Shown one piece after another: positions 1 to 5,781 of a stretch of DNA of 6,405 bases. The notes beneath the pieces are model-generated. The model was not told the DNA's origin. It made no database searches and saw only the letters and a program-made list of their open reading frames with translations. The DNA is taken from positions 1-6,405 of the forward strand of contig CADBUK010000136.1 in NCBI GenBank assembly GCA_902797915.1, written 5' to 3'. How positions within the stretch are numbered: position 1 is the first letter of the stretch; each line of letters begins with the position of its first letter. Source of the DNA: Oscillospiraceae bacterium. Its GTDB lineage: Bacteria > Bacillota > Clostridia > Oscillospirales > Acutalibacteraceae. Made by a program: the position numbers and the translations under genes.

Positions 1-2
1 CA

Positions 3-263
3 AATATCCCTGCTGAAAAAAGGCAGGAGGTTAAGGACGCCGCAATTTTTGCCTACAAGGCTATGGGCTGCGAGGGTATGAGCCGCTGCGATTTCTTTGT
101 TGAAAAGGAAACGGGCAGGGTGCTTCTTAACGAAATCAATACAATTCCGGGGCAGACTCCTATCAGTATGTACCCCAAAATGTTTGAGGCGGTCGGCGTT
201 TCTTACACCGAGCTTATTGACCGCCTGATTAACCTTGCTCTTGAAAGAGGAGGAATTATCTGA
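3..263 (+). CDS. ddl: D-alanine--D-alanine ligase, C-terminal fragment (5' end outside window)
   Basis: Partial gene: the frame is open from the window edge and 86 residues plus the TGA stop are visible. Ddl is a cytoplasmic ATP-grasp enzyme that joins two D-alanines for the peptidoglycan stem peptide. The visible part is the end of the ATP-grasp domain. SRCDFF (fragment residues 27-32) supplies an Arg and an Asp metal ligand. LNEINTIPG (42-50) carries the Glu and Asn that bind the second Mg2+. The segment from TPIS to SMYPKMFE is the usual substrate-side loop, and the tail around YTELIDRLINLAL is a typical Ddl C-terminal helix. An internal ATG at 63 is not a credible start because homology continues upstream of it. 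The stop overlaps the murI start by 1 nt (TGATG), so the two are probably translationally coupled. The loop that separates D-Ala from D-Ser ligases is not in view, so a VanC/VanG-type specificity cannot be excluded, though ordinary Ddl is most likely. Confidence 0.93.
   Translation, partial: NIPAEKRQEVKDAAIFAYKAMGCEGMSRCDFFVEKETGRVLLNEINTIPGQTPISMYPKMFEAVGVSYTELIDRLINLALERGGII
248..253 (+). promoter_or_regulatory. Shine-Dalgarno site for murI
   Basis: A perfect AGGAGG lies 9 nt before the ATG at 263, inside the last codons of ddl. It fixes the murI start and shows murI has its own efficient ribosome entry as well as the TGATG coupling. Confidence 0.85.
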
Positions 264-1078
264 TGGACAGCAGACCGATAGGTATATTTGATTCGGGCTT
301 GGGCGGACTTTCCGCAGTAAAGGCGGTGCTTGAGCTTCTGCCTAATGAAAATATTGTTTATTTCGGCGACACGGCACGCGTGCCCTACGGCTCGCGCAGC
401 AACGAAACAATTGAAAAATTTGCTAAAGAGGATATTGCGTTTCTGCAGCAGTTTGACTGTAAGCTGATTATGGCTGCCTGCGGCACGGTTTCCTCCGTTG
501 CAAAAAAGGCAACCTCAGAGATTAAGGAGCCGTTTATCGGCGTTGTTAAGCCCGCTTCAAACGCTGCGGCAAAGGCAACAAGAAACGGCGTTATAGGCGT
601 AATGGGCACGTCCGCAACCATTAACAGCGGCTCTTATTCAAACGAAATTGCCAAAATCAATCCTCAGGCAAAGGTGGTGGGCGTTTCCTGCCCGCTTCTT
701 GTAACCCTTGTTGAAAACAACTGGATTGATGAGGATAATTATATCGCGCGTGAGATTATTAAGCGCTACATTACTCCGCTTATGGAGCAGGGGGCGGACA
801 CAATTATTCTCGGCTGTACGCATTTTCCGCACCTTGCGCCGATTATTCAGAGCGTTGCGGGCGATGACGTAGTGCTGATTGACACGGGGCTTGAAGCCGC
901 AAGGGAAGCACAGCGCGTTTTACGCGCGCAGGATATGGAAAGCCCTGCGGAAAACAGCGGCGAGGCGCATTATTACGTTTCCGACAAAACTCAGAATTTT
1001 TCCGCCGTTGCGCAGACCTTGCTCGGCAGGGATATTTCGGGCGAAATAACATTTATGAATGTAAAAGACAGATTATGA
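263..1078 (+). CDS. murI: Glutamate racemase
   Basis: Cofactor-independent racemase converting L-Glu to D-Glu for peptidoglycan synthesis in the cytoplasm. At 271 residues it has the normal family length. Visible landmarks are FDSGLGG (residues 9-15, with Asp10 and Ser11), PYGSRS (41-46), the first catalytic cysteine Cys73 in AACGTVSS, the GTSATINS loop (115-122), and the second catalytic cysteine Cys185 with His187 in LGCTHFPHL. The C-terminus has the usual YYVSD segment (237-241). One oddity is that the residue after Cys73 is Gly, whereas most MurI proteins have Asn in an ACNTAS motif. All other catalytic residues are present, so I expect an active enzyme. It sits between ddl and a DUF1934 gene, overlapping ddl by 1 nt and the next gene by 4 nt. 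The context (ddl) agrees with a cell-wall role rather than D-Glu catabolism. Confidence 0.96.
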   Translation: MDSRPIGIFDSGLGGLSAVKAVLELLPNENIVYFGDTARVPYGSRSNETIEKFAKEDIAFLQQFDCKLIMAACGTVSSVAKKATSEIKEPFIGVVKPASNAAAKATRNGVIGVMGTSATINSGSYSNEIAKINPQAKVVGVSCPLLVTLVENNWIDEDNYIAREIIKRYITPLMEQGADTIILGCTHFPHLAPIIQSVAGDDVVLIDTGLEAAREAQRVLRAQDMESPAENSGEAHYYVSDKTQNFSAVAQTLLGRDISGEITFMNVKDRL

Positions 1079-1512
1079 TAAACAAGGTTCTTATTGAAAT
1101 AAAGGGCACTCAGCGTTACGGGCTTGACAAAGAGGTTATTGAAATGGCAACCGTCGGCACAATACGCGATAACGGCAGTGCTTACATTATTAAATATAAC
1201 GAGGAGCAGGAGCCTCCCGAAAAGCCTAATAAGGTTACGCTTATGGTTATGAAGGACGAAAGCTCGGTTGAGCTGACGCGCTCGGGCGGCGTTAACTCCG
1301 TGTTATTTATTGAAAAAGGCAGCCGCCACCTTTGCCGTTATGCTTCGCCCGTAGGCGATATGCTTATCGGCGTTCACGGCAGGGATGTTGAAATTGCGCT
1401 TGACGAGCAGGCGTGCGGCAGTATTGCTTTCAAATATGATATTGATATTAACAGCTCGGTTACATCTCAGAATAAGGTTGAGTTAACTATCAGCCAAAGA
1501 AATCTGAATTAG
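1075..1512 (+). CDS. DUF1934 (YwiB-like) small beta-barrel protein
   Basis: A 145-residue protein of the DUF1934 family, to which Bacillus subtilis YwiB belongs; the fold is thought to be a calycin-like beta barrel. The biochemical role is not established, and I assign none. The N-terminal strand VLIEIKGTQ (residues 5-13), the central IKYNEEQE segment (39-46), the alternating hydrophobic strands around VTLMVMKDESSVEL (54-67) and the closing IAFKYDIDIN (117-126) follow the family pattern. No signal peptide or membrane segment is visible. The ATG at 1075 overlaps the murI stop as ATGA. No strong ribosome binding site precedes it, so translation probably depends on coupling to murI. The in-frame ATG at 1144 would delete the first conserved strand and is a poorer start. 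Position immediately before argS matches the ywiB-argS association known from Bacillus, which supports the identification. Confidence 0.85.
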   Translation: MINKVLIEIKGTQRYGLDKEVIEMATVGTIRDNGSAYIIKYNEEQEPPEKPNKVTLMVMKDESSVELTRSGGVNSVLFIEKGSRHLCRYASPVGDMLIGVHGRDVEIALDEQACGSIAFKYDIDINSSVTSQNKVELTISQRNLN

Positions 1513-1515
1513 GAG
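1511..1515 (+). promoter_or_regulatory. Shine-Dalgarno site for argS overlapping the upstream stop codon
   Basis: AGGAG begins within the TAG stop of the DUF1934 gene and ends 6 nt before the argS ATG at 1522. The overlap means ribosomes finishing the upstream gene sit on the argS initiation region, consistent with coupled translation. Confidence 0.75.
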
Positions 1516-1521
1516 AATATT

Positions 1522-3210
1522 ATGTCCTTATTAGTTAAAGAAACACAGCAGGAATTAAGAAGAAGGATTATTGACGCACTCGGCAGAGCGGTTGCAAACG
1601 GCCAGCTTCCTGCGGAGCCTATTCCCGATTTTAATATTGAAAAGCCGTCCAACAGCGCAAACGGTGATTTTTCCGCCAACGTCGCGCTTGCAGGCGCAAG
1701 GGCGTTCAAAATGGCGCCGCGCGCTATCGCTCAGGCGGTGGTTGATAATTTTGATTTGCAGGGCTCGCTTTTTGAGCGTGTTGAGATTGCAGGTCCCGGT
1801 TTCCTTAATTTCTATCTCTCACAGCAGTATTATTCGGAAATTATCAAGGACGTTTTTGCAAAGGGCGCTGACTACGGCAAGTCCGATTTCGGCAAGGGCA
1901 AAAGCGTAATTGTTGAGTTCGTTTCCGCAAACCCGACGGGTCCTATGCACATCGGCAACGCCCGCGGCGGCGCAATCGGCGATTGCCTTGCCTCCGTGCT
2001 TGAGTGGGCGGGCTATGACGTTGCGCGCGAGTTCTATGTTAACGACGCGGGTAATCAGATTGAAAAATTCGGCATTTCGCTTGAGGCAAGATACCTTCAG
2101 CTTTATAAGGACGGAGTTGAGCTTCCCGAGGACGCTTATCACGGCGCAGATATTACCGAGCACGCTAAGGCGTTTGCGGAGCAGTTCGGCGACAAATACG
2201 TTGACTGCTCAAGTGACGAACGCAAAAAAGCGCTTGTTGATTTTGCTCTGCCTAAGAATATCGCGGGCTTGGAGCGTGATTTGCTGTCCTACCGCATTAA
2301 GTATGACAACTGGTTTAAGGAAAGCACGCTTCATAATAACGGTGCCGTTGATGAGATTATTGAAAAATTCAAGGCTCTCGGCGTAACCTATGAGCAGGAC
2401 GGTGCGCTTTGGTTCAAGGCTTCCGAATTCGGCAACGATAAGGACGTCGTACTCATCCGCGCAAACGGCATACCAACCTATATCGTGCCCGATATTGCAT
2501 ACCATTATAATAAGTTAGAAACAAGGGGCTTTACAAAAGCGGTTGACGTTCTCGGCGCGGACCACCACGGCTATGTGCCGCGAATGAAGGCGGCGCTCAA
2601 GGCGCTCGGCATTGACGATAACAGGCTTGACTGTGTTATTATGCAGATGGTGCGCCTCGTCAGAAACGGTGAAACCATCAAACTTTCAAAGCGTTCGGGC
2701 AAGGCGATTACGCTTACCACGCTTCTTGAGGAGGTACCGATTGACGCTGCAAGGTTCTTCTTTAACCTGCGCGAGCCTAATTCCCATTTTGATTTTGATT
2801 TGGATTTGGCGGTGCAGGAAAACAGCCAGAACCCCGTTTATTACGTTCAGTATGCGCACGCAAGAATTTGCTCAATTCTTAAAAAGGCGCAGGCTGAGGG
2901 CGTAACGCTGCGCACCCCGACTGACGCGGAGCTCAATATGCTCACGTCACCCGAGGAGCAGGAGCTTGTGCGCCACCTTTCCATCCTTACCGATGAAATT
3001 GTTGCCGCCGCAAAGGCTTATGACCCCGCAAAGATTACCCACTTTGTAATCGAGCTTGCAACCCTGTTCCATAAATTCTATAACGCCCAGCGCGTTATGG
3101 TTGACGACGAGGGCTTAATGCAGGCAAGACTCAGCCTCTGCGTAGCCGTGCGCGATACAATCAAAAACGTGCTTACTATGATGAAGGTTGACGCTCCCGA
3201 GTCAATGTAA
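1522..3210 (+). CDS. argS: Arginyl-tRNA synthetase
   Basis: Class I aminoacyl-tRNA synthetase that charges tRNA-Arg with arginine using ATP. At 562 residues it is full length. Domains in order are: N-terminal additional domain (about 1-115, with the GDFSANVAL segment at 48-56); Rossmann catalytic core beginning at VEFVSANPTGPMHIGNARGG (131-150), whose HIGH-type signature reads HIGN at 143-146; the core segment DVLGADHHGYVPRM (342-355); the KMSKS-type loop IKLSKRSGKAITL (386-398); and the DALR anticodon-binding domain from VQYAHARI (442-449) to the end, closing with VDAPESM. HIGN instead of HIGH and LSKRSG instead of MSKR are tolerated variants in this family. It is the last gene of the ddl-murI-DUF1934-argS unit and is followed by a terminator. 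With only 9 nt upstream there is no room for its own T-box leader, so any amino-acid control must act at the operon promoter outside the window. Confidence 0.97.
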   Translation: MSLLVKETQQELRRRIIDALGRAVANGQLPAEPIPDFNIEKPSNSANGDFSANVALAGARAFKMAPRAIAQAVVDNFDLQGSLFERVEIAGPGFLNFYLSQQYYSEIIKDVFAKGADYGKSDFGKGKSVIVEFVSANPTGPMHIGNARGGAIGDCLASVLEWAGYDVAREFYVNDAGNQIEKFGISLEARYLQLYKDGVELPEDAYHGADITEHAKAFAEQFGDKYVDCSSDERKKALVDFALPKNIAGLERDLLSYRIKYDNWFKESTLHNNGAVDEIIEKFKALGVTYEQDGALWFKASEFGNDKDVVLIRANGIPTYIVPDIAYHYNKLETRGFTKAVDVLGADHHGYVPRMKAALKALGIDDNRLDCVIMQMVRLVRNGETIKLSKRSGKAITLTTLLEEVPIDAARFFFNLREPNSHFDFDLDLAVQENSQNPVYYVQYAHARICSILKKAQAEGVTLRTPTDAELNMLTSPEEQELVRHLSILTDEIVAAAKAYDPAKITHFVIELATLFHKFYNAQRVMVDDEGLMQARLSLCVAVRDTIKNVLTMMKVDAPESM

Positions 3211-3243
3211 CACGAAACAGATTTTTATAACTATCGTTAACAA

Positions 3244-3276
3244 AACAGCACCTTGTTTGAGGTGCTGTTCTTTTAT
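3244..3276 (+). terminator. Intrinsic terminator of the ddl-murI-DUF1934-argS operon
   Basis: A perfect 10-bp stem, AACAGCACCT (3244-3253) with AGGTGCTGTT (3260-3269), encloses the 6-nt loop TGTTTG and is followed by a T-rich tail (CTTTTATT). It lies 33 nt after the argS stop and before the next promoter, so it should separate the two units. Confidence 0.88.
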
Positions 3277-3321
3277 TGAGAAGGGGATATTCCTCCGTTC
3301 CTCTTTTTATGCTGATTGCCC

Positions 3322-3350
3322 TTGACAAATATTATTATCGGTGTTATAAT
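3322..3350 (+). promoter_or_regulatory. Consensus sigma-A promoter with extended -10 for the aldolase-like gene
   Basis: TTGACA (3322-3327) and TATAAT (3345-3350) both match the consensus exactly and are separated by 17 bp. A TG at 3342-3343 followed by one base gives an extended -10 as well. Transcription would start near 3357, giving a leader of about 45 nt before the ATG at 3403. This is the best promoter in the window. The rest of the 3277-3402 gap holds no gene that I can see. Confidence 0.88.
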
Positions 3351-3362
3351 ACCCACTAATCC

Positions 3363-3381
3363 GCTTTAAAGTGCTAAAGTA
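3363..3381 (+). repeat. Small dyad and tandem repeat in the leader, possible operator
   Basis: TAAAGT occurs twice, at 3367-3372 and 3375-3380, with an 8-bp period. The first copy lies within the palindrome CTTTAAAG (3364-3371), and CTTTA (3364-3368) pairs with TAAAG (3375-3379) across 6 nt. It sits just downstream of the predicted transcription start, where a repressor could act. I recognise no known regulator site, and chance in AT-rich DNA is possible. Confidence 0.3.
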
Positions 3382-3402
3382 GAAAGAGCAGGTATTTATA
3401 CA

Positions 3403-4380
3403 ATGACAGCAAGAAAAGGTAATTTGATGATGGTGCGCGATGACATCAAGGTTCTTGATGCCACTATTCGCGACGGCGGTCTGTGCAATAATTTTGAGTT
3501 TTCCGATGAATTTGTGCAGGAGCTTTATAAAACTAACATTAAGAGCGGCGTTGACTATATGGAATTTGGCTACCGCGCGTCAAAAAACCTTTTTGATGAA
3601 AGCAAATTCGGCAAGTGGAAATTCTGCGCTGAGCAGGACATCCGCAATATCGTAGGCGACAATATTTCGGATATGAAAATCAGCGTTATGGCTGACGTCG
3701 GCAGAACGGATTTTAAAGAGGATTTCATTCCCAAAGCAGAGTCCGTTATAGATATGGTGCGCGTTGCGTGCTACATTAACCAAATGCCTGCCGCAATTGA
3801 AATGATAGAGCATTTTCACGCTCTCGGCTATGAAACCGCCTGCAACATTATGGCGGCAACTCAGGCAAATACGGGCCAGCTTGGCGAAGCGCTTGAAATG
3901 CTCGGTCAGTCAAGCGTGGACGTTATCTATCTTGTTGACTCCTACGGTGCGTTTTATCCCGAAAATGCGGGCGATTATGTAAAGAAATACGTTGCAGTTG
4001 CTGAAAAGTACGGCAAGCAGGTCGGCTTCCACGCTCACAACAACCAAAATCTTGCCTTTGCAAATACGGTTGAAACTATGAGCTACGGCGCTTCATATCT
4101 TGACGCAACCGCAATGGGTATGGGCAGGGGAGCAGGCAACTGCGCAATGGAGCTGCTGCTCGGCTTCCTTAAAAACCCTAAGTACAACCTCTACAGCCTG
4201 TTAACCTTTATTGAAAATTATATGATTCCGCTCAAGAAAAGCGGGGTTAAATGGGGTTATGACATTCAGTATCTGCTTACGGGCCAGCTTAACCGCCACC
4301 CGAGAGAAGCAATCGTCTTTACCAAAGAGGGCAGAACGGATTACTGCGAATTCTACAAGCAGCTGCTTGATTTTGATTAA
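3403..4380 (+). CDS. DRE-TIM metallolyase / HMGL-like aldolase-domain protein, substrate unknown
   Basis: A 325-residue cytoplasmic TIM-barrel protein of the HMG-CoA lyase-like (PF00682-type) family, often annotated as aldolase catalytic domain protein. Visible motifs are LDATIRDGG (residues 18-26, with Arg23 and the metal-binding Asp24), VDSYGAFYP (178-186), the metal-binding HxH in GFHAHNNQNLAF (His210, His212) and GMGRGAGN (239-246). The C-terminal GYDIQYLLTGQLNRHP (285-300) is typical of this subgroup. In 4-hydroxy-2-oxovalerate aldolase (DmpG/MhpE) a catalytic His lies three residues after the Asp; here that position is Leu27, so the same reaction should not be assumed. No acylating aldehyde dehydrogenase neighbours it. 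The gene has its own promoter and terminator, so it is probably monocistronic. The start is uncertain: ATG 3403 has a weak CAGG 10 nt upstream, while ATG 3427 (Met9) has AAAAGG 7 nt upstream and lies just before the conserved DIKVLDATIRD region. Family call firm, function not. Confidence 0.82.
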   Translation: MTARKGNLMMVRDDIKVLDATIRDGGLCNNFEFSDEFVQELYKTNIKSGVDYMEFGYRASKNLFDESKFGKWKFCAEQDIRNIVGDNISDMKISVMADVGRTDFKEDFIPKAESVIDMVRVACYINQMPAAIEMIEHFHALGYETACNIMAATQANTGQLGEALEMLGQSSVDVIYLVDSYGAFYPENAGDYVKKYVAVAEKYGKQVGFHAHNNQNLAFANTVETMSYGASYLDATAMGMGRGAGNCAMELLLGFLKNPKYNLYSLLTFIENYMIPLKKSGVKWGYDIQYLLTGQLNRHPREAIVFTKEGRTDYCEFYKQLLDFD

Positions 4381-4393
4381 AAACATATTATAT

Positions 4394-4422
4394 AACGGGA
4401 GGGCAGTTGCCCTCCCGTTTTT
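4394..4422 (+). terminator. Intrinsic terminator after the aldolase-like gene
   Basis: AACGGGAGGGC (4394-4404) pairs perfectly with GCCCTCCCGTT (4409-4419) around the tetraloop AGTT, and a TTTTT run spans 4418-4422. The GC-rich stem and immediate T-run make this the strongest terminator in the window. It lies 14 nt after the stop codon. Confidence 0.95.
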
Positions 4423-4445
4423 GTGAATTCAGTATAAAAGAAAGC

Positions 4446-4458
4446 CGCAATATTTGCG
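4446..4458. repeat. Short palindrome CGCAA-TAT-TTGCG
   Basis: A 5-bp dyad with a 3-nt centre. The same arms recur at 4615-4628 with a 4-nt centre, near the predicted serC transcription start. Two copies flanking the serC control region could be binding sites, but the arms are short and I recognise no regulator. Confidence 0.25.
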
Positions 4459-4499
4459 TGATTGATATTATTGTGTGCAAAATGAACGAATTATCGGCA

Positions 4500-4546
4500 A
4501 AATTGTTTTATCGTAAAAACGAAATTGTTAAAACATTGACAATTTC
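4500..4546. promoter_or_regulatory. Cluster of AAATTGT boxes with a Rex-like dyad upstream of serC
   Basis: AAATTGTT occurs at 4500-4507 and again 22 bp later at 4522-4529. An inverted copy (ACAATTT) at 4539-4545 completes the perfect 8-bp dyad GAAATTGT (4521-4528) / ACAATTTC (4539-4546). Inside it, 4525-4542 reads TTGTTAA-AACA-TTGACAA, which matches the clostridial Rex operator consensus TTGTTAA-N4-TTAACAA at 13 of 14 specified bases. The site lies about 70-90 bp upstream of the predicted start, unusual for simple repression. The dyad is seen directly; Rex binding is inference. Confidence 0.45.
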
Positions 4547-4578
4547 TTGTTAATTTGAACAAAGATTTTTAACATAGA

Positions 4579-4606
4579 TTGACAAAAAACTAAATAACTA
4601 TATAAT
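4579..4606 (+). promoter_or_regulatory. Sigma-A promoter of the serC-serA unit
   Basis: TTGACA (4579-4584) and TATAAT (4601-4606) match the consensus, with a 16-bp spacer. Transcription would start near 4613, leaving a 5' leader of roughly 68 nt before serC. That is too short for a T-box or a typical large riboswitch. Confidence 0.82.
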
Positions 4607-4658
4607 AGTAAAGACGCAAAAAGTTGCGGCAATACTTTTGTTATTATTTAGTTATTTA
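4591..4658. repeat. Inverted repeat spanning the serC promoter and leader
   Basis: TAAATAACTA (4591-4600, in the promoter spacer) is exactly complementary to TAGTTATTTA (4649-4658, in the leader), 48 nt apart. The left arm lies upstream of the predicted transcription start, so this cannot be a hairpin in the main transcript. A pair of DNA operators is possible, but both arms are AT-rich and could match by chance. Confidence 0.3.
4615..4628 (+). other. Small 5'-end hairpin in the serC leader
   Basis: CGCAA (4615-4619) pairs with TTGCG (4624-4628) around the AAAG tetraloop, starting within a few bases of the predicted transcription start. A 5'-terminal stem can protect a transcript from decay. 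It is short, and the same arms are seen at 4446-4458, so a DNA-binding role is an alternative. Confidence 0.35.
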
Positions 4659-4680
4659 TTAGAAAGAGAGGATATATATT

Positions 4681-5766
4681 ATGGCAAGAGTTTATAATTT
4701 CAGTGCAGGTCCGTCAACCCTTCCTGTTTCCGTGCTTGAAAAGGCAGGCGCAGAAATTCTGGATTATCAGGGCTGCGGTCAGTCCGTCATGGAGATGAGC
4801 CATCGCTCAAAGGTTTTTGACGACATTATTAAGGATGCCGAAAAGCTTATGAGAGAGCTTTACAAGGTTCCGGACAACTACAAGGTTCTGTTCCTTCAGG
4901 GCGGCGCTTCCGCTCAGTTCTCCGCAATCCCGCTCAACTTTATGAACGGCTCGGGCAAGGCTGATTACATTATTACAGGCCAGTGGGCAAAGAAGGCTTA
5001 TCAGGAGGCTCAGAAATACGGTGACGTTGTTGCCGCTGCTTCATCTGCAGATAAAACCTTCAGCTATATCCCCAAGACCAAGGCAGAGGATTTCCGCGAG
5101 GATGCCGATTACGTTTACATCTGCTACAACAACACTATTTACGGCACAAAGTTTAACGAGCTTCCTCCCGTTGGCGATAAGGTTCTTATTGCAGACGTTT
5201 CCTCCTGCGCACTTTCAGAGCCGCTTGATATTTCCAAGTTCGGCGTTGTTTATTTCGGCGCTCAGAAGAACGTTGCACCTGCAGGTCTTGTTGTTGCAAT
5301 CATCCGTGAGGACCTTCTCGGCAACGCAAGGGACATCACTCCCGTTATGATGAACTATAAGGTTCAGGCAGACGCTGATTCACTTTACAACACTCCTCCC
5401 TGCTGGGTTATCTACATCTGCAAGCTTGTGCTTGAGTGGATTAAAGAAACCTACGGCGACCTTGAGGGTATGAAGGCTTATAACGAAAAGAAGGCAAAGG
5501 TGCTTTACGATTTCCTTGACAGCAGCGAAATGTTCAAGGGCACCGTTGTTCCCGAGGACCGTTCTCTTATGAACGTTCCCTTTGTTACAGGCGACGCAGA
5601 CCTCGACGCTAAGTTTGTTAAGGAGTCAACCGAGGCAGGTCTTGTAAACCTTAAGGGTCATCGCACAGTCGGCGGTATGAGAGCTTCAATCTACAACGCT
5701 ATGCCTTACGAGGGCGTAGAAAAGCTCGTTGAGTTTATGAAGGAATTTGAGGCTAAGAATAAATAA
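4681..5766 (+). CDS. serC: Phosphoserine aminotransferase
   Basis: PLP enzyme of the class V aminotransferase family. It converts 3-phosphohydroxypyruvate and glutamate to O-phosphoserine and 2-oxoglutarate, the second step of serine synthesis, in the cytoplasm. At 361 residues it has the normal SerC length. The start YNFSAGPSTLP is the family hallmark, and HR (41-42) is a phosphate-binding site. QGGAS (73-77), Trp102 (stacks on PLP), Thr152, Asp172 (pyridine nitrogen) and Gln195 frame the cofactor, and Lys196 in FGAQKNVAPAG is the Schiff-base lysine. GHRTVGGMRASIYNA (326-340) is the C-terminal substrate-binding signature. A GAGAGGA ribosome binding site (4666-4672) precedes the ATG by 8 nt. 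The gene is expressed from the 4579-4606 promoter and followed by serA, which makes its substrate, so the pair forms a pathway unit. The third enzyme, phosphoserine phosphatase (SerB), is not in view. Confidence 0.97.
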   Translation: MARVYNFSAGPSTLPVSVLEKAGAEILDYQGCGQSVMEMSHRSKVFDDIIKDAEKLMRELYKVPDNYKVLFLQGGASAQFSAIPLNFMNGSGKADYIITGQWAKKAYQEAQKYGDVVAAASSADKTFSYIPKTKAEDFREDADYVYICYNNTIYGTKFNELPPVGDKVLIADVSSCALSEPLDISKFGVVYFGAQKNVAPAGLVVAIIREDLLGNARDITPVMMNYKVQADADSLYNTPPCWVIYICKLVLEWIKETYGDLEGMKAYNEKKAKVLYDFLDSSEMFKGTVVPEDRSLMNVPFVTGDADLDAKFVKESTEAGLVNLKGHRTVGGMRASIYNAMPYEGVEKLVEFMKEFEAKNK

Positions 5767-5781
5767 TTAAAAAAGTATTCA

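Noticed and set aside
63..263. Stand-alone small gene starting at ATG 63
   Set aside because: The Ddl-like reading frame continues upstream to the window edge, so this is the tail of ddl rather than a short gene.
1819..2505. Minus-strand and alternate-frame open frames inside argS (for example 1819-2163, 1910-2386 and 2209-2505)
   Set aside because: They are by-products of GC-rich codon composition in argS; none has a ribosome binding site or a recognisable protein pattern.
4511..4522. Palindrome TCGT-AAAA-ACGA upstream of serC
   Set aside because: Four-bp arms in AT-rich DNA are expected by chance; not listed as a feature.
4536..4541. A second TTGACA upstream of serC that could be another -35 box
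   Set aside because: No TATAAT-like hexamer lies 15-19 bp downstream; the bases are better explained as part of the dyad at 4521-4546.
4607..4680. T-box or riboswitch in the serC leader
   Set aside because: The predicted leader is only about 68 nt, has no T-box core motif and no terminator/antiterminator pair; only a 5-bp hairpin is visible.
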